A stretch of 64,000 bases of DNA from Streptomyces goshikiensis (GCF_014650555.1 NZ_BMVE01000019.1:58720-122719), one strand, 5' to 3'; shown: positions 9,231-17,548, numbered from the stretch's first letter. Translations and numbers: made by a program. Notes: generated by a model from the letters alone, not told the origin.

Positions 9231-9389
9231 CTTTCCCCTTTATAGGGAGCATATGCACCGAATCGATCTCGTGCGCGACGGCCGCCGCCAGGGCGCGGCA
9301 TGCTCGCCGATGTGCTGGGTGCGGCGGCACACTTGGGGATACGGCGGGCGAACGCAGCCACCCGCCACCGACCACCCGGGAGGTACCTG

Positions 9390-10394
9390 ATGAACATGCT
9401 GATCAACAGTGCGGAAACGGTGGTCGCGGACGCCCTGCGGGGCATGGCCGCCGCCCACCCCGAGCTCGACGTGGACGTGGAGCGCCGGTTGGTCGTACGG
9501 CGGGGCGCCCGGGAAGGCGGTCGCGTCGGCCTGGTGTCGGGTGGCGGATCCGGGCACGAACCGCTACACGCGGGGTTCGTGGGGTACGGGATGCTGTCGG
9601 CCGCGTGCCCCGGTGAGGTATTCACCTCGCCGGTGCCGGATCAGATGACGCGGGCGGCGGCGGCCGTCAACGGCGGGCAGGGAGTGCTGTTCGTCGTCAA
9701 GAACTACACCGGGGACGTGCTCAACTTCGACATGGCGGCCGAGCTCGCCGGGGAGGACGGCATCCGGGTCGAGCGCGTGCTGGTCAACGACGACGTCGCC
9801 GTCACGGACAGCCTGTACACCGCCGGACGCCGCGGCACCGGGGCCACGCTCTTCGTGGAGAAGATCGCCGGGGCGGCCGCCGAGGCGGGGGCTCCCCTGG
9901 AGCGGGTCGCGGAGCTCGCCCGGCGCGTCAACGACTCCTCGCGGAGCTTCGGCGTCGCGCTCAGCGCCTGCTCCACCCCCGCGAAGGGCAGCCCGACCTT
10001 CGACCTGCCGGACGGAGAGCTGGAGCTCGGCGTCGGGATCCACGGCGAGCCGGGCCGCGAGCGGCGCGCGATGATGGCCTCGCGGGAGATCGCCGACTTC
10101 GCGGTGTGTGCCGTACTGGACGATCTGGAACAGGTGGCTCCGGCCGATGGCCCGGTGCTGGCGCTGGTCAACGGGATGGGCGCGACACCGCTGCTGGAGC
10201 TGTACGGGTTCCACGCGGAGGTCGTGCGGGTACTGGCGGCCCGGGGCGTACCGGTGGCGCGCACGCTGGTCGGGAACTACGTCACCTCGCTCGACATGGC
10301 GGGATGCTCGGTGACGCTGTGCCGGGCCGATGACGAGATGCTGCGCCTGTGGGACGCCCCGGTGGAGACGCCCGCGCTGCGCTGGGGCCGCTGA
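9390..10394 (+). CDS. dhaK: Dihydroxyacetone kinase, DhaK subunit
   Basis: A 334-residue substrate-binding subunit of the dihydroxyacetone kinase system. ATG 9390 follows GGGAGG. The motif VSGGGSGHEPLHAGFVGYGML (H56) and GVGIHGEPGR with H218, the His that covalently holds dihydroxyacetone, are both present. The nucleotide-binding DhaL domain is absent: it is neither fused nor encoded next door, and no dhaM follows. The ATP- or PEP-dependent partner must therefore lie elsewhere, or this copy has another role. Its position beside glpFKD suggests it takes dihydroxyacetone from glycerol metabolism. Confidence 0.92.
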   Translation: MNMLINSAETVVADALRGMAAAHPELDVDVERRLVVRRGAREGGRVGLVSGGGSGHEPLHAGFVGYGMLSAACPGEVFTSPVPDQMTRAAAAVNGGQGVLFVVKNYTGDVLNFDMAAELAGEDGIRVERVLVNDDVAVTDSLYTAGRRGTGATLFVEKIAGAAAEAGAPLERVAELARRVNDSSRSFGVALSACSTPAKGSPTFDLPDGELELGVGIHGEPGRERRAMMASREIADFAVCAVLDDLEQVAPADGPVLALVNGMGATPLLELYGFHAEVVRVLAARGVPVARTLVGNYVTSLDMAGCSVTLCRADDEMLRLWDAPVETPALRWGR

Positions 10395-10424
10395 GGGTGT
10401 TCGTACGGAATTTCTGAATGCGCA

Positions 10425-10518
10425 AACGCTATGTTGCGTTCGCGTGCGGGGTGAGCGGTGTGTGGCGTGGGAGGGTGCACTGGTTGCAATGACCTCAGCT
10501 CGGTGCGTTGTTGCAATG
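10425..10518 (+). promoter_or_regulatory. Repeat-rich control region upstream of the GbsR-like gene
   Basis: It contains the dyad AACGC-6-GCGTT (10425-10440) and two copies of GTTGCAATG (10483-10491 and 10510-10518), 27 bases apart. It lies between the dhaK stop and the regulator start at 10580, so autoregulation is the simplest reading. No clear -35/-10 pair can be assigned. Confidence 0.35.
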
Positions 10519-10579
10519 GGCTGAAGCGAGCGTTACGGTGGCCCCTCCGAACGCCGTGAAGATCACGAAGGGGACCGCG

Positions 10580-11314
10580 ATGCCGGGAGGCAGACTCACC
10601 CAGGCCGAGCGCCAGCAGATCGCGTCGGGGCTGGCCGACGGCCTCGCCTACGCGGAGATCGCCAGACGTCTCGACCGTCCGACCTCCACGGTCACGCGCG
10701 AGGTGCTGCGCAACGGGGGCCCCACCGCCTACCGCGCCGACCTCGCGCACCGCGCCACCGAACAGCGCGCCCACCGCCGGAAGCAGCCCGTCCCCCGGGA
10801 CCCGAAGGCGGCGCCGCAGCCCCACGGGCGCGACCCCGAGGCGGTCCGCGAGTACGAGGAGACCTTCACCACCGTTCTCATCCAGTCGGGCATGCCCAGG
10901 ATGACGGCCCGGGTCCTCGCCTGTCTCATCACCACCGACGCGGGCAGCCTCACGGCGTCCGAACTCGTCGAGCGCCTCCAGGTCAGCCCGGCGTCCGTCT
11001 CCAAGGCGATCGCGTTCCTCGACGGCCAGGGCCTCGTCCGCCGGGAACGCGACGAAGGCCGCCGCGAGCGCTACGCCGTCGACAACGACGTCTGGTACCA
11101 GTCCATGATCGCCAGCGCCCGCTCCACCGCCCACCTGGTGGAGACCGCCCGGCAGGGCGTAGGCGTCCTCGGCTCCCATACCCCGGCCGCCGTCCGCCTG
11201 GAGAACATCGCCCGCTTCATGGACTTCGTCTCCGAGAGCATCACCCGCGCCGCGGAGCAGGCGCGCGAAATACTCCACGCGAAACCCGGGACTCCCTCGG
11301 ACGGCAACGGCTGA
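10580..11314 (+). CDS. GbsR/MarR-type regulator with N-terminal IS30-like HTH
   Basis: A 244-residue protein, ATG 10580 behind AAGGGG. Residues about 5-45 (LTQAERQQIASGLADGLAYAEIARRLDRPTSTVTREV) form a helix-turn-helix of the IS30-transposase/HTH_38 type. After a basic linker, residues about 95-240 form a MarR/GbsR winged helix (LTASELVERLQVSPASVSKAIAFLDGQGLVRRERDEGRRERY) with a dimerisation tail. It therefore has two DNA-binding modules in one chain. It is not an IS30 transposase, because the catalytic DDE region is absent. Targets unknown; repeats upstream suggest autoregulation. Confidence 0.85.
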   Translation: MPGGRLTQAERQQIASGLADGLAYAEIARRLDRPTSTVTREVLRNGGPTAYRADLAHRATEQRAHRRKQPVPRDPKAAPQPHGRDPEAVREYEETFTTVLIQSGMPRMTARVLACLITTDAGSLTASELVERLQVSPASVSKAIAFLDGQGLVRRERDEGRRERYAVDNDVWYQSMIASARSTAHLVETARQGVGVLGSHTPAAVRLENIARFMDFVSESITRAAEQAREILHAKPGTPSDGNG

Positions 11315-11324
11315 CGCCCGGACT

Positions 11325-11351
11325 CCCGCCGGGCCTGCCGGTCTCGGCGGG
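11325..11351 (+). terminator. Hairpin after the GbsR-like gene
   Basis: CCCGCCG at 11325-11331 pairs with CGGCGGG at 11345-11351 across a 13-base loop, shortly after the stop codon at 11314. Moderate strength. Confidence 0.4.
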
Positions 11352-11404
11352 GAACCGGGTGGGTTCGTTCCTCCTCTGAGAGGGTGGACGCGAAGGAGAA
11401 GCGC

Positions 11405-11869
11405 ATGACGGGTACCGCGGGCAGCAGCACAACGGGCGCGCGCCCGAAGGAAATAGAGGCCGCGTGGCTGCTCACGCTGGCTGCCGTCGTCGGGCAGGCC
11501 GTGGTCTGGGTGCTGGGCGCGTTCGTGGTCGACCCCACCGGCCTGGGCGACATGACCTCCGTCTCCGGAGCCGACGCCGCCGCTCGCCAACTCGCCCTGT
11601 CGGGAGGGGGCCTGGCCGTGGTCCTGGCCGGCTGGCTGGCCGTGGCCGTGAAGATGCGGGCGGGCCGGGGCTGGGCCCGAGCGGTCCTCGGCGTCGCCGG
11701 CGCCCTCTGCCTGGTCGCCGCGGCCACCGACTTCAGCATGAGCGGTACGGGGCCTGCCGCCTGGCCGCTCCTGGCCTGCCTCCCCGACCTGGTCACCGCG
11801 GCCGCCGTCGTCCCTATGTTCCTGCCCGCGGCCCGCAGGCACTTCCAGGCCCGAGCGCGCCGGGCCTGA
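11405..11869 (+). CDS. Small membrane protein, unknown function
   Basis: A 154-residue protein starting at ATG 11405 behind AAGGAG (a GTG at 11384 in the same frame is possible but has no better site). Four hydrophobic segments: WLLTLAAVVGQAVVWVLGAFVV, LALSGGGLAVVLAGWLAVAV, AVLGVAGALCLVAAATDF and WPLLACLPDLVTAAAVVPMF. The C-terminus is basic. No family recognised. It may share the regulator promoter upstream despite the weak hairpin between them. Confidence 0.65.
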   Translation: MTGTAGSSTTGARPKEIEAAWLLTLAAVVGQAVVWVLGAFVVDPTGLGDMTSVSGADAAARQLALSGGGLAVVLAGWLAVAVKMRAGRGWARAVLGVAGALCLVAAATDFSMSGTGPAAWPLLACLPDLVTAAAVVPMFLPAARRHFQARARRA

Positions 11870-11881
11870 CATAGCCGGGGC

Positions 11882-12225
11882 TCATGCCTGCGCCGCCGCC
11901 GTCGCCGGGCGGCGGCCCCACGCGGAGATCATGGGGGCCGTGGCCAGATCGAGGCCCCCGGCCGCCAGGCGCCCGCGGATCTGGCGCACCGTCGCGTCCT
12001 CCAGCAGCGCACACGCAGGGGAGGTGATCGGGAAGTACGCGTCCGGACCGCAGCCGGTTCGGCCGCGACGTCGTGGCGGAGCACCTCGATCGCACCGCCC
12101 GCGATGTCCCGGGTCCAGGAGACGTCGATGTCGGTGGCGAGCACCGCACCCGCCGGGCCGACCCGCTCGGCCGGCCCGCGTGACACGGAGGGCCCACCGG
12201 CCCGACCTCCCGGCATCGCTCGCAC
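11882..12225 (-). pseudogene. Decayed class I SAM-dependent methyltransferase
   Basis: Two pieces of one methyltransferase lie in different frames. The upstream piece reads ERVGPAGAVLATDIDVSW then IEVLRHDVAAEP, the usual SAM-fold strand beta-2 region. At about 12043-12054 the frame shifts and the text jumps to DAYFPITSPACALLEDATVRQ and LDLATAPMISAWGRRP, the C-terminus of this family. The central 80-100 residues and the N-terminal motif I are missing, so this is a remnant with an internal deletion. It ends next to the membrane protein at 11405-11869 and shares the chitinase upstream region. Confidence 0.7.
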
Positions 12226-12272
12226 CGCGGCGCGTACCGTCCGGCGGAGTCGGGGCGCAGGTACCGCATGTC

Positions 12273-12301
12273 TTGACGATTGGTCTGGACCTTCCTAGCG
12301 T
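12273..12301 (+). promoter_or_regulatory. Chitinase promoter with DasR-like site in the spacer
   Basis: TTGACG (12273-12278) and TAGCGT (12296-12301) form a -35/-10 pair with a 17-base spacer. The spacer holds TGGTCTGGACCT (12281-12292), close to the DasR consensus ACTGGTCTAGACCA that represses chitin and GlcNAc genes in Streptomyces. A repressor bound here would sit squarely on the promoter. Confidence 0.75.
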
Positions 12302-12356
12302 GAGGTGCGGCGCAGCCCGTTCCAGGCCCCCCACACCCACCGCCCAGGAGCCCCGC

Positions 12357-13424
12357 ATGGTCCTACGTCACGTCTTACGCGTCGCCACAGCCGGCCTCGC
12401 CCTCGCCCTGGCCCTCACCCTCCAGCCGCCGGCCGGGGCGGCCACCGCGCCGCAGGCGCCCGCGGCCGACACCTGCCCCGTCAAGCCGAGGCCCACCGGC
12501 AAGGTGCTCCAGGGGTATTGGGAGAACTGGGACGGCGCCGCGGCCGGCGTGCACCCGCCCTTCGGCTGGACCCCGATCACCGACAGCCGCATCCGGGACC
12601 ACGGCTACAACGTCATCAACGCGGCCTTCCCCGTCATCCTCTCCGACGGCACCGCCCTGTGGCAGGACGGCATGGACGCCACCGTCAAGGTCGCGACCCC
12701 GGCCGAGATGTGCCAGGCCAAGGCGGCCGGGGCGACGATCCTGATGTCCATCGGCGGCGCGGCCGCCGGCATCGACCTCAACTCGGCGGCGGTCGCCGAC
12801 CGGTTCGTGGCGACCCTCGTACCGATCCTGAAGAAGTACAACTTCGACGGCATCGACATCGACATCGAGACCGGACTCGTCGGCAGCGGAACCATCACCC
12901 GCCTCTCGCTCTCGCAGACCAACCTGATCCGCATCATCGACGGCATCCTCGCCCAGATGCCGGCGGGCTTCGGCCTGACGATGGCCCCGGAGACCGCCTA
13001 CGTCACCGGCGGCAGCGTCACGTACGGCTCGATCTGGGGCGCGTACCTGCCGGTCATCAAGAAGTACGCGGACAACGGGCGCCTGTGGTGGCTGAACATG
13101 CAGTACTACAACGGCAGCATGTACGGCTGCTCCGGCGACTCCTACGCGGCGGGTACGGTCCAGGGCTTCACCGCGCAGACGGACTGCCTGAACCAGGGCC
13201 TCGTCATCCAGGGCACCACCATCCGGGTCCCGTACGACAAGCAGGTCCCCGGCCTGCCCGCCCAGCCCGGCGCGGGCGGCGGCCACATGACCCCCGCCCT
13301 GGTCGCGCAGGCCTGGAACCGCTACGCGGGCGGTCTGAAGGGTCTGATGACCTGGTCGGTCAACTGGGACGGCGCGAGGAACTGGACCTTCGGCAACAAC
13401 GTCAAAACCCTCCAGGGCCGCTGA
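12357..13424 (+). CDS. Secreted GH18 chitinase
   Basis: A 355-residue protein, ATG 12357 behind CAGGAG. Residues 1-29 form a signal peptide ending near AGAA. The mature part is a single GH18 barrel: strand VLQGYWENWDG, SIGGAAAG, and the catalytic motif FDGIDIDIE with E171 as the acid and the second Asp of DxD before it. MTWSVNWD near the C-terminus closes the barrel. There is no chitin-binding or FnIII domain, so it is a small catalytic-only chitinase. The DasR-like site upstream predicts induction when GlcNAc-6-P releases DasR. Confidence 0.93.
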   Translation: MVLRHVLRVATAGLALALALTLQPPAGAATAPQAPAADTCPVKPRPTGKVLQGYWENWDGAAAGVHPPFGWTPITDSRIRDHGYNVINAAFPVILSDGTALWQDGMDATVKVATPAEMCQAKAAGATILMSIGGAAAGIDLNSAAVADRFVATLVPILKKYNFDGIDIDIETGLVGSGTITRLSLSQTNLIRIIDGILAQMPAGFGLTMAPETAYVTGGSVTYGSIWGAYLPVIKKYADNGRLWWLNMQYYNGSMYGCSGDSYAAGTVQGFTAQTDCLNQGLVIQGTTIRVPYDKQVPGLPAQPGAGGGHMTPALVAQAWNRYAGGLKGLMTWSVNWDGARNWTFGNNVKTLQGR

Positions 13425-13459
13425 CGCCCGGCTCCGCCCCGCCCCGCCCCGCCGGTCAC

Positions 13460-13894
13460 TCACGGCAGGTCGCGCCACCGGCGGGACCGGGAGACGAGCA
13501 GCAGGGGCAGGCCCACGATCCAGACCAGCCCGCCGATGACGATCACTCCGCTCCAGAACCCCGACCCCCGGCCGAAGTCCGGGGCGGCCCGGGCCATCAG
13601 GAAGAACGGGCCCAGCACCAGGGCGGGGCCGACGATCCACCAGGCCAGGTAGGTGGCGAGGACGTCGAGCACGCGGACCGGCGAACGCCCCAGGACGCGG
13701 TAGGCGGTGGTCGACGTACTGCCGCCCACCGCGCCCGGGGTGTACTCCGTGGTCCCCACCACCAGCCGGTACCGGCGCAGCGGGACGACCGGCATGTAGC
13801 TGATCACGAACCACTCGGTCGCGTGATGACTGCCGTCCGGCTGCCGCCGGCTGAAGCCGAGGTACTTGGTTCCGATGCCGTTCCACGTGGACAT
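13460..13894 (-). CDS. Hypothetical membrane protein
   Basis: A 144-residue protein from ATG 13894. The N-terminal half is soluble and strand-rich (MSTWNGIGTKYLGFSRRQPDGSHHATEWF), with VISYMPVVPLRRYRL resembling bacterial proteins that have a zinc-less rubredoxin-like or SHOCT-like face. Two membrane spans follow: YLAWWIVGPALVLGPFFLMA and SGVIVIGGLVWIVGLPLLLV. No named family recognised. It is convergent with the chitinase and has no obvious partner. Confidence 0.65.
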   Translation of the reverse strand: MSTWNGIGTKYLGFSRRQPDGSHHATEWFVISYMPVVPLRRYRLVVGTTEYTPGAVGGSTSTTAYRVLGRSPVRVLDVLATYLAWWIVGPALVLGPFFLMARAAPDFGRGSGFWSGVIVIGGLVWIVGLPLLLVSRSRRWRDLP

Positions 13895-14064
13895 GCCGCG
13901 CCCCCTCGCTCACTCCGGCCGCGCCGCGCCTCGTCGCGCGCGTCGGCGGCCTCGTCCGTCCACGGTAGGGGCGCGGACCGGTCAGGGCAGGAAATCGGCC
14001 ATACCCGGACCCGATCGCGCACGCCCTCCCGGCGGGGCGTGACGCCGCACGGGGACGGGCCGGG

Positions 14065-14634
14065 TCACTGGCCCACCCTGCCGTCTACGCACTCGCGCAG
14101 CAGGTCGGCGTGCCCGCAGTGACGGGCGTACTCCTCGATCCGGTGCACCATCAGCTCCCGGACCGCGATCCCGTCCTTCCCCAGACGCTCGCCCAGATCC
14201 GGGTGCTTGGCCAGCGCGGCGTCGGTCGCGGCCTGCTCGCGCGCCAGATCCGCGAACGCGGCGTCGACCGCCGCCTGCTCGGCGACGACTCCGTCGAAGT
14301 CGGCGTCCCGCGCTCCGTACAGCTTCGGCAGCGGATCGCCGTCGCCGATCCAGTTGTGCCAGTCCCGCTCCACCTCGACGAGGTGCCGCACCAGGCCGAG
14401 CAGCGACATGGTCGACGGCGGAACCGACCGGCGGGCCAGCTGCTCCGCGTCCAGACCCTCACACTTCATCCGCAGGGTCATGCGGTAGTCCGTCAGGAAG
14501 CCCTGGAGCGTGGCGAGCTCGCCGTCGGGGCTGACGCCCTCGCGGTCGCGGGGGTCGTCGGCCGGGTCCGCCCACATGTCGGGGTAGGTGGTCGCCTGGG
14601 TCCATCGCTCGGGTTGATCGGTCATGCCTGCCAT
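14065..14634 (-). CDS. DinB/DUF664 family protein
   Basis: A 189-residue four-helix-bundle protein. The start at ATG 14634 is preferred because GGCGGG lies 5 bases before it; the next ATG (14625) has no properly spaced site. DUF664 hallmarks are MSLLGLVRHLVEVERDW, a histidine of the metal site, and the C-terminal VRELMVHRIEEYARHCGHADLLRE carrying the other histidines. Relatives are thiol-dependent (mycothiol or bacillithiol) S-transferase-like enzymes. Substrate unknown. A single gene. Confidence 0.88.
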   Translation of the reverse strand: MAGMTDQPERWTQATTYPDMWADPADDPRDREGVSPDGELATLQGFLTDYRMTLRMKCEGLDAEQLARRSVPPSTMSLLGLVRHLVEVERDWHNWIGDGDPLPKLYGARDADFDGVVAEQAAVDAAFADLAREQAATDAALAKHPDLGERLGKDGIAVRELMVHRIEEYARHCGHADLLRECVDGRVGQ

Positions 14635-14702
14635 GATCACCCGCCAGGGCCCGGACCCGCCATGGAATTGGCGCCGGCCAGGGGCGGTGCGTGACGGCGG
14701 GC

Positions 14703-14810
14703 TCAGCCGGATTCGGGCGCGGCGGCGGTGGATTCGGTGCGCACGAGGCGGTAGGTGAAGGGCTTGGCGCGGCGCTGGGCGGGCTTGCGGGCGAGGTCGT
14801 TCGCATGCAA
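14703..14810 (-). CDS. Possible 35-residue small protein (TTG start)
   Basis: From the TTG at 14810 to the stop at 14703 there is a short basic reading frame (ANDLARKPAQRRAKPF, then TYRLVRTESTAAAPESG). Almost every codon ends in G or C, which looks truly coding, while the sequence just upstream in the same frame does not. There is no ATG/GTG and no good ribosome site, so it may be a small protein, a leaderless gene or the 3' remnant of a lost gene. The rest of 14811-15050 holds no gene that I can see. Confidence 0.3.
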   Translation of the reverse strand: MHANDLARKPAQRRAKPFTYRLVRTESTAAAPESG

Positions 14811-15037
14811 CGGCCCCGGCCCGGCAACAGGTAGTTTGCCCGGTACGGGGCGGGGCGGGTGGGACGGGGGGTGTGCGGGGCGGGTGGCGTCCCCTCGGGA
14901 GAGCGGCATCAGAGGGCCGCGAGGCTCCGGGTCCAGCGGCGCAGTGTCCACGGGGCCGACCCCGCGTGAGTCCGCCCCCTCTCGCCGGGGCCCACGGGCA
15001 TGTCCGGGATCGTCACATGATCGGGCCGAACAGGTCC

Positions 15038-15043
15038 TAGAGT
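15038..15043 (+). promoter_or_regulatory. -10 element for a leaderless kinase mRNA
   Basis: TAGAGT lies 7 bases before the GTG start at 15051 and no Shine-Dalgarno sequence is present. Transcription would begin at or next to the start codon, giving a leaderless mRNA. No convincing -35 is seen. Confidence 0.45.
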
Positions 15044-15050
15044 GTGACGA

Positions 15051-17384
15051 GTGACACAGGAGAACCCCGAACTCATCGCCGGCCGCTACCAGTTGGTCGA
15101 ACGGATCGGCCAGGGCGGCATGGGCCGGGTCTGGAGGGGCCTCGACCAGCAGCTCTTCGGGCGCGAGGTCGCCATCAAGGAGATCCTCTTCCCTCCGGGG
15201 CTGGAGGAAGCCGACCGCGTGACGCTGCTCCGGCGCTTCACCGGCGAGGCCCGCGCGGCGGTCACCCTCAGCCACCCCGGGATCATCACCGTCCACGACA
15301 TCGTGGAGCACAACGGCGCCCCCGTCATCGTCATGGAGTTCATCCGCGGGCAGTCCCTCGCGGCGGCGATCCGCGAACAGGGCCGACTGCCCGTGCGGCG
15401 GGTGGCCGAGATCGGCTCCGCCATGCTCGACGCGCTCGCCGAAGCCCACGAGGCGCGGATCGTCCACCGCGACATCAAGCCGGACAACGTGCTCCTGAGC
15501 AAGGACCGCGTCGTCCTCACCGACTTCGGCATCGCCCACCTCGCGGACGTCACCACCAAGCTCAGCCACAGCGGCATGGTCATCGGCACCCCGCAGTACA
15601 TGCCGCCGGAGCAGCTGGAGGGCAAGCGCCCGACACCGGCCAACGACCTCTGGGCCCTCGGCGCCACCCTCTACCACGCCGTCGAGGGGCGTCCGCCGTT
15701 CGACGCCGAGGGGCTCCACGCGCTCGCCATCGCCGTGTTCACCCGCCCCCACCGGCCGCCGACCCAGGCCGGTGCGCTGGCCCCCGTACTGGACGCGCTC
15801 CTCACCAAGGACCCGGCACTGCGCGCGAACGCCGCCGAGGCCGCCGCACTCCTGGAGTCGGTCCTGCGGGGCACCGGGGCGGGGGCGCCGACCGCCGAGG
15901 GGGTTCCGCCCCGGCCCGTCCGGGCACCGGAGCCCGCGCCCGTTCCCGTACCGGAGCCCGTTCCCGTACCGGAGCCCGCTCCCGCGCCCGTTCCCGTACC
16001 GGAAGCGGTGACCGAGGCCGGCCCCGCCCCGGCGGAGCCGGAACCGGAGCCGGTTCCTCCGACGCCCACGGCCGAGGAACCCGGCTCGCTCGGCGAGGTG
16101 GAGCACCGGGGGAGCGGCGAGGTGGCGACCGCCCGGCGCGGCGCCCTGACCCGGCGGTCCACGGTACTGGCCGTGGCACTGGCCACGCTCGCCGTCGCCG
16201 GCGTCCTGACCTGGACCCTGAGCGGCGACGACTCGCCCGACGACAAGGGCGGCTCCGCGGCGCCCTCGGTCACGGTGGTGATCGGTGTGGACGCACCGCT
16301 CAGCGGCGACCTGTCCGTCTTCGGCGCCGGCATCAAGAACTCCGCCGACCTCGCCGTCAGGAACGCCAACCGGACCCGGCACGTGCCCGGCGTGAACTTC
16401 GAGATCAAGGCCCTGGACGACCAGGCCCAGGCCGGCAAGGGCCAGGAGAACGCCACCCAGCTCATCGCCGACGACAAGGTGCTCGGCGTGGTCGGCCCCC
16501 TCAACTCCAGCGTCGCGGCGGCGATGCTGAGGCCGTTCGAGCAGGCGAACCTGGTCAATGTCTCGCCCGCCAACACCAACCCCGCCCTGACGTACGGTCC
16601 CGACTGGGTCAAGGGCGCCAAGTCCCGCCCGTACCAGACCTACTTCCGTACCGTCGCCACGGACGCGGACCAGGGACCGTTCGCCGCCCGCTACCTCCAC
16701 GGCGAGGCCAAGAAGACCAAGCTCTTCGTCATCGACGACAGCAGCGACTACGGCACCGGCCTCACCACCGGCTTCAGGAACGAGTTCAGCAAGCTCGGCG
16801 GGAGCATCGTCGGCGCGGACCACGTCGCCCCCACCGGCGGCGACTTCGCCACCCTCGCCGCCCGGGTCCGGGCCTCGGGCGCGGACGCCGTGTACTTCGG
16901 CGGCTACTACACCACCGCGGCGCCGCTCTCGAAGCAGCTCAAGCAGGCGGGCGTGAACGTCACCTTCATGGGCGGCGACGGCGTCTTCGACGCGCAGTTC
17001 ATCACCACCAACGACAAGGCCGAGGGCGATCTGGCCACCGGCATCGGAGCGCCCGCCGAGGACCTGCCCGGCGGCCCGACCTTCCTCTCGCAGTACCAGG
17101 CGGCGGCGTACCCGGAGCAGGCCGGTTCGTACGGCGCGTACGCGTACGACGCCACCTGGGCCGTCATCGAGGCGGTGAAGGCCCTCACCGCGGCCAACGG
17201 GGGCACCCTGCCCCTGAACGCCCGGGCCAAGATGCCCAAGGCCGTGGCAGGGCTGGCGTTCGACGGCATCACCGGGCGGGTCGCCTTCGACCAGTACGGG
17301 GACACGACCAACCGCGAGCTCACGGTGCACGCGGTAACGGGCGGCGTCTGGAAGAGCGTGAAGAGCGGCCGCTACACCCCTTGA
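15051..17384 (+). CDS. Ser/Thr protein kinase fused to an ABC-type amino-acid binding domain
   Basis: A 777-residue receptor-like kinase starting at GTG 15051. Residues about 12-272 are a PknB-type kinase: glycine loop GQGGMG (20-25), K43, HRDIKPDN (139-146), DFG (158-160) and GTPQYMPPEQ. Residues 290-345 are a Pro/Glu/Val repeat linker, encoded by near-identical DNA repeats. Residues about 370-390 form one membrane span. Residues about 405-777 are a Leu/Ile/Val-type periplasmic binding protein (IGVDAPLSGDLSVFGAGIKNSADLA; VVGPLNSSVAAAM; GGYYTTAAPLSKQL). The layout predicts that an extracellular small molecule, perhaps an amino acid, controls an inside kinase. Confidence 0.93.
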   Translation: MTQENPELIAGRYQLVERIGQGGMGRVWRGLDQQLFGREVAIKEILFPPGLEEADRVTLLRRFTGEARAAVTLSHPGIITVHDIVEHNGAPVIVMEFIRGQSLAAAIREQGRLPVRRVAEIGSAMLDALAEAHEARIVHRDIKPDNVLLSKDRVVLTDFGIAHLADVTTKLSHSGMVIGTPQYMPPEQLEGKRPTPANDLWALGATLYHAVEGRPPFDAEGLHALAIAVFTRPHRPPTQAGALAPVLDALLTKDPALRANAAEAAALLESVLRGTGAGAPTAEGVPPRPVRAPEPAPVPVPEPVPVPEPAPAPVPVPEAVTEAGPAPAEPEPEPVPPTPTAEEPGSLGEVEHRGSGEVATARRGALTRRSTVLAVALATLAVAGVLTWTLSGDDSPDDKGGSAAPSVTVVIGVDAPLSGDLSVFGAGIKNSADLAVRNANRTRHVPGVNFEIKALDDQAQAGKGQENATQLIADDKVLGVVGPLNSSVAAAMLRPFEQANLVNVSPANTNPALTYGPDWVKGAKSRPYQTYFRTVATDADQGPFAARYLHGEAKKTKLFVIDDSSDYGTGLTTGFRNEFSKLGGSIVGADHVAPTGGDFATLAARVRASGADAVYFGGYYTTAAPLSKQLKQAGVNVTFMGGDGVFDAQFITTNDKAEGDLATGIGAPAEDLPGGPTFLSQYQAAAYPEQAGSYGAYAYDATWAVIEAVKALTAANGGTLPLNARAKMPKAVAGLAFDGITGRVAFDQYGDTTNRELTVHAVTGGVWKSVKSGRYTP

Positions 17385-17548
17385 CCTGACCTGCGGCGTC
17401 GCCGGAACCGCGCCCGGACGTGCGCCCCCGCGCCTCCGCACGCCCCCGCCGGAGGGATGGCCGAGGGCCGGAACCGCCCCGACGATGAACTGCCGCCACC
17501 ACCCACCACCACGGTCATCACGCGCATCACTGTCATCAAGGGGGAACG

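Noticed and set aside
6463..9390. A 975-codon open frame on the plus strand
   Set aside because: Shadow of glpD, glpK and glpF, which have clear family motifs on the other strand.
10580..10720. IS30 transposase fragment
   Set aside because: Only the HTH is IS30-like. It is in frame with a complete GbsR/MarR domain, with no inverted repeats or DDE region, so it is a regulator and not a mobile element.
14703..17441. A 912-codon open frame on the minus strand
   Set aside because: It is the complement of the kinase-binding protein gene. Composition is Arg/Gly/Val-rich without domains. Only the last 35 codons (14703-14810) have real coding bias and are listed separately.
17457..17548. A short plus-strand frame (MAEGRNRPDDELPPPP...) before the SDR
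   Set aside because: The first codons look plausible but the frame continues out of phase into the SDR and has no ribosome site. Judged non-coding.
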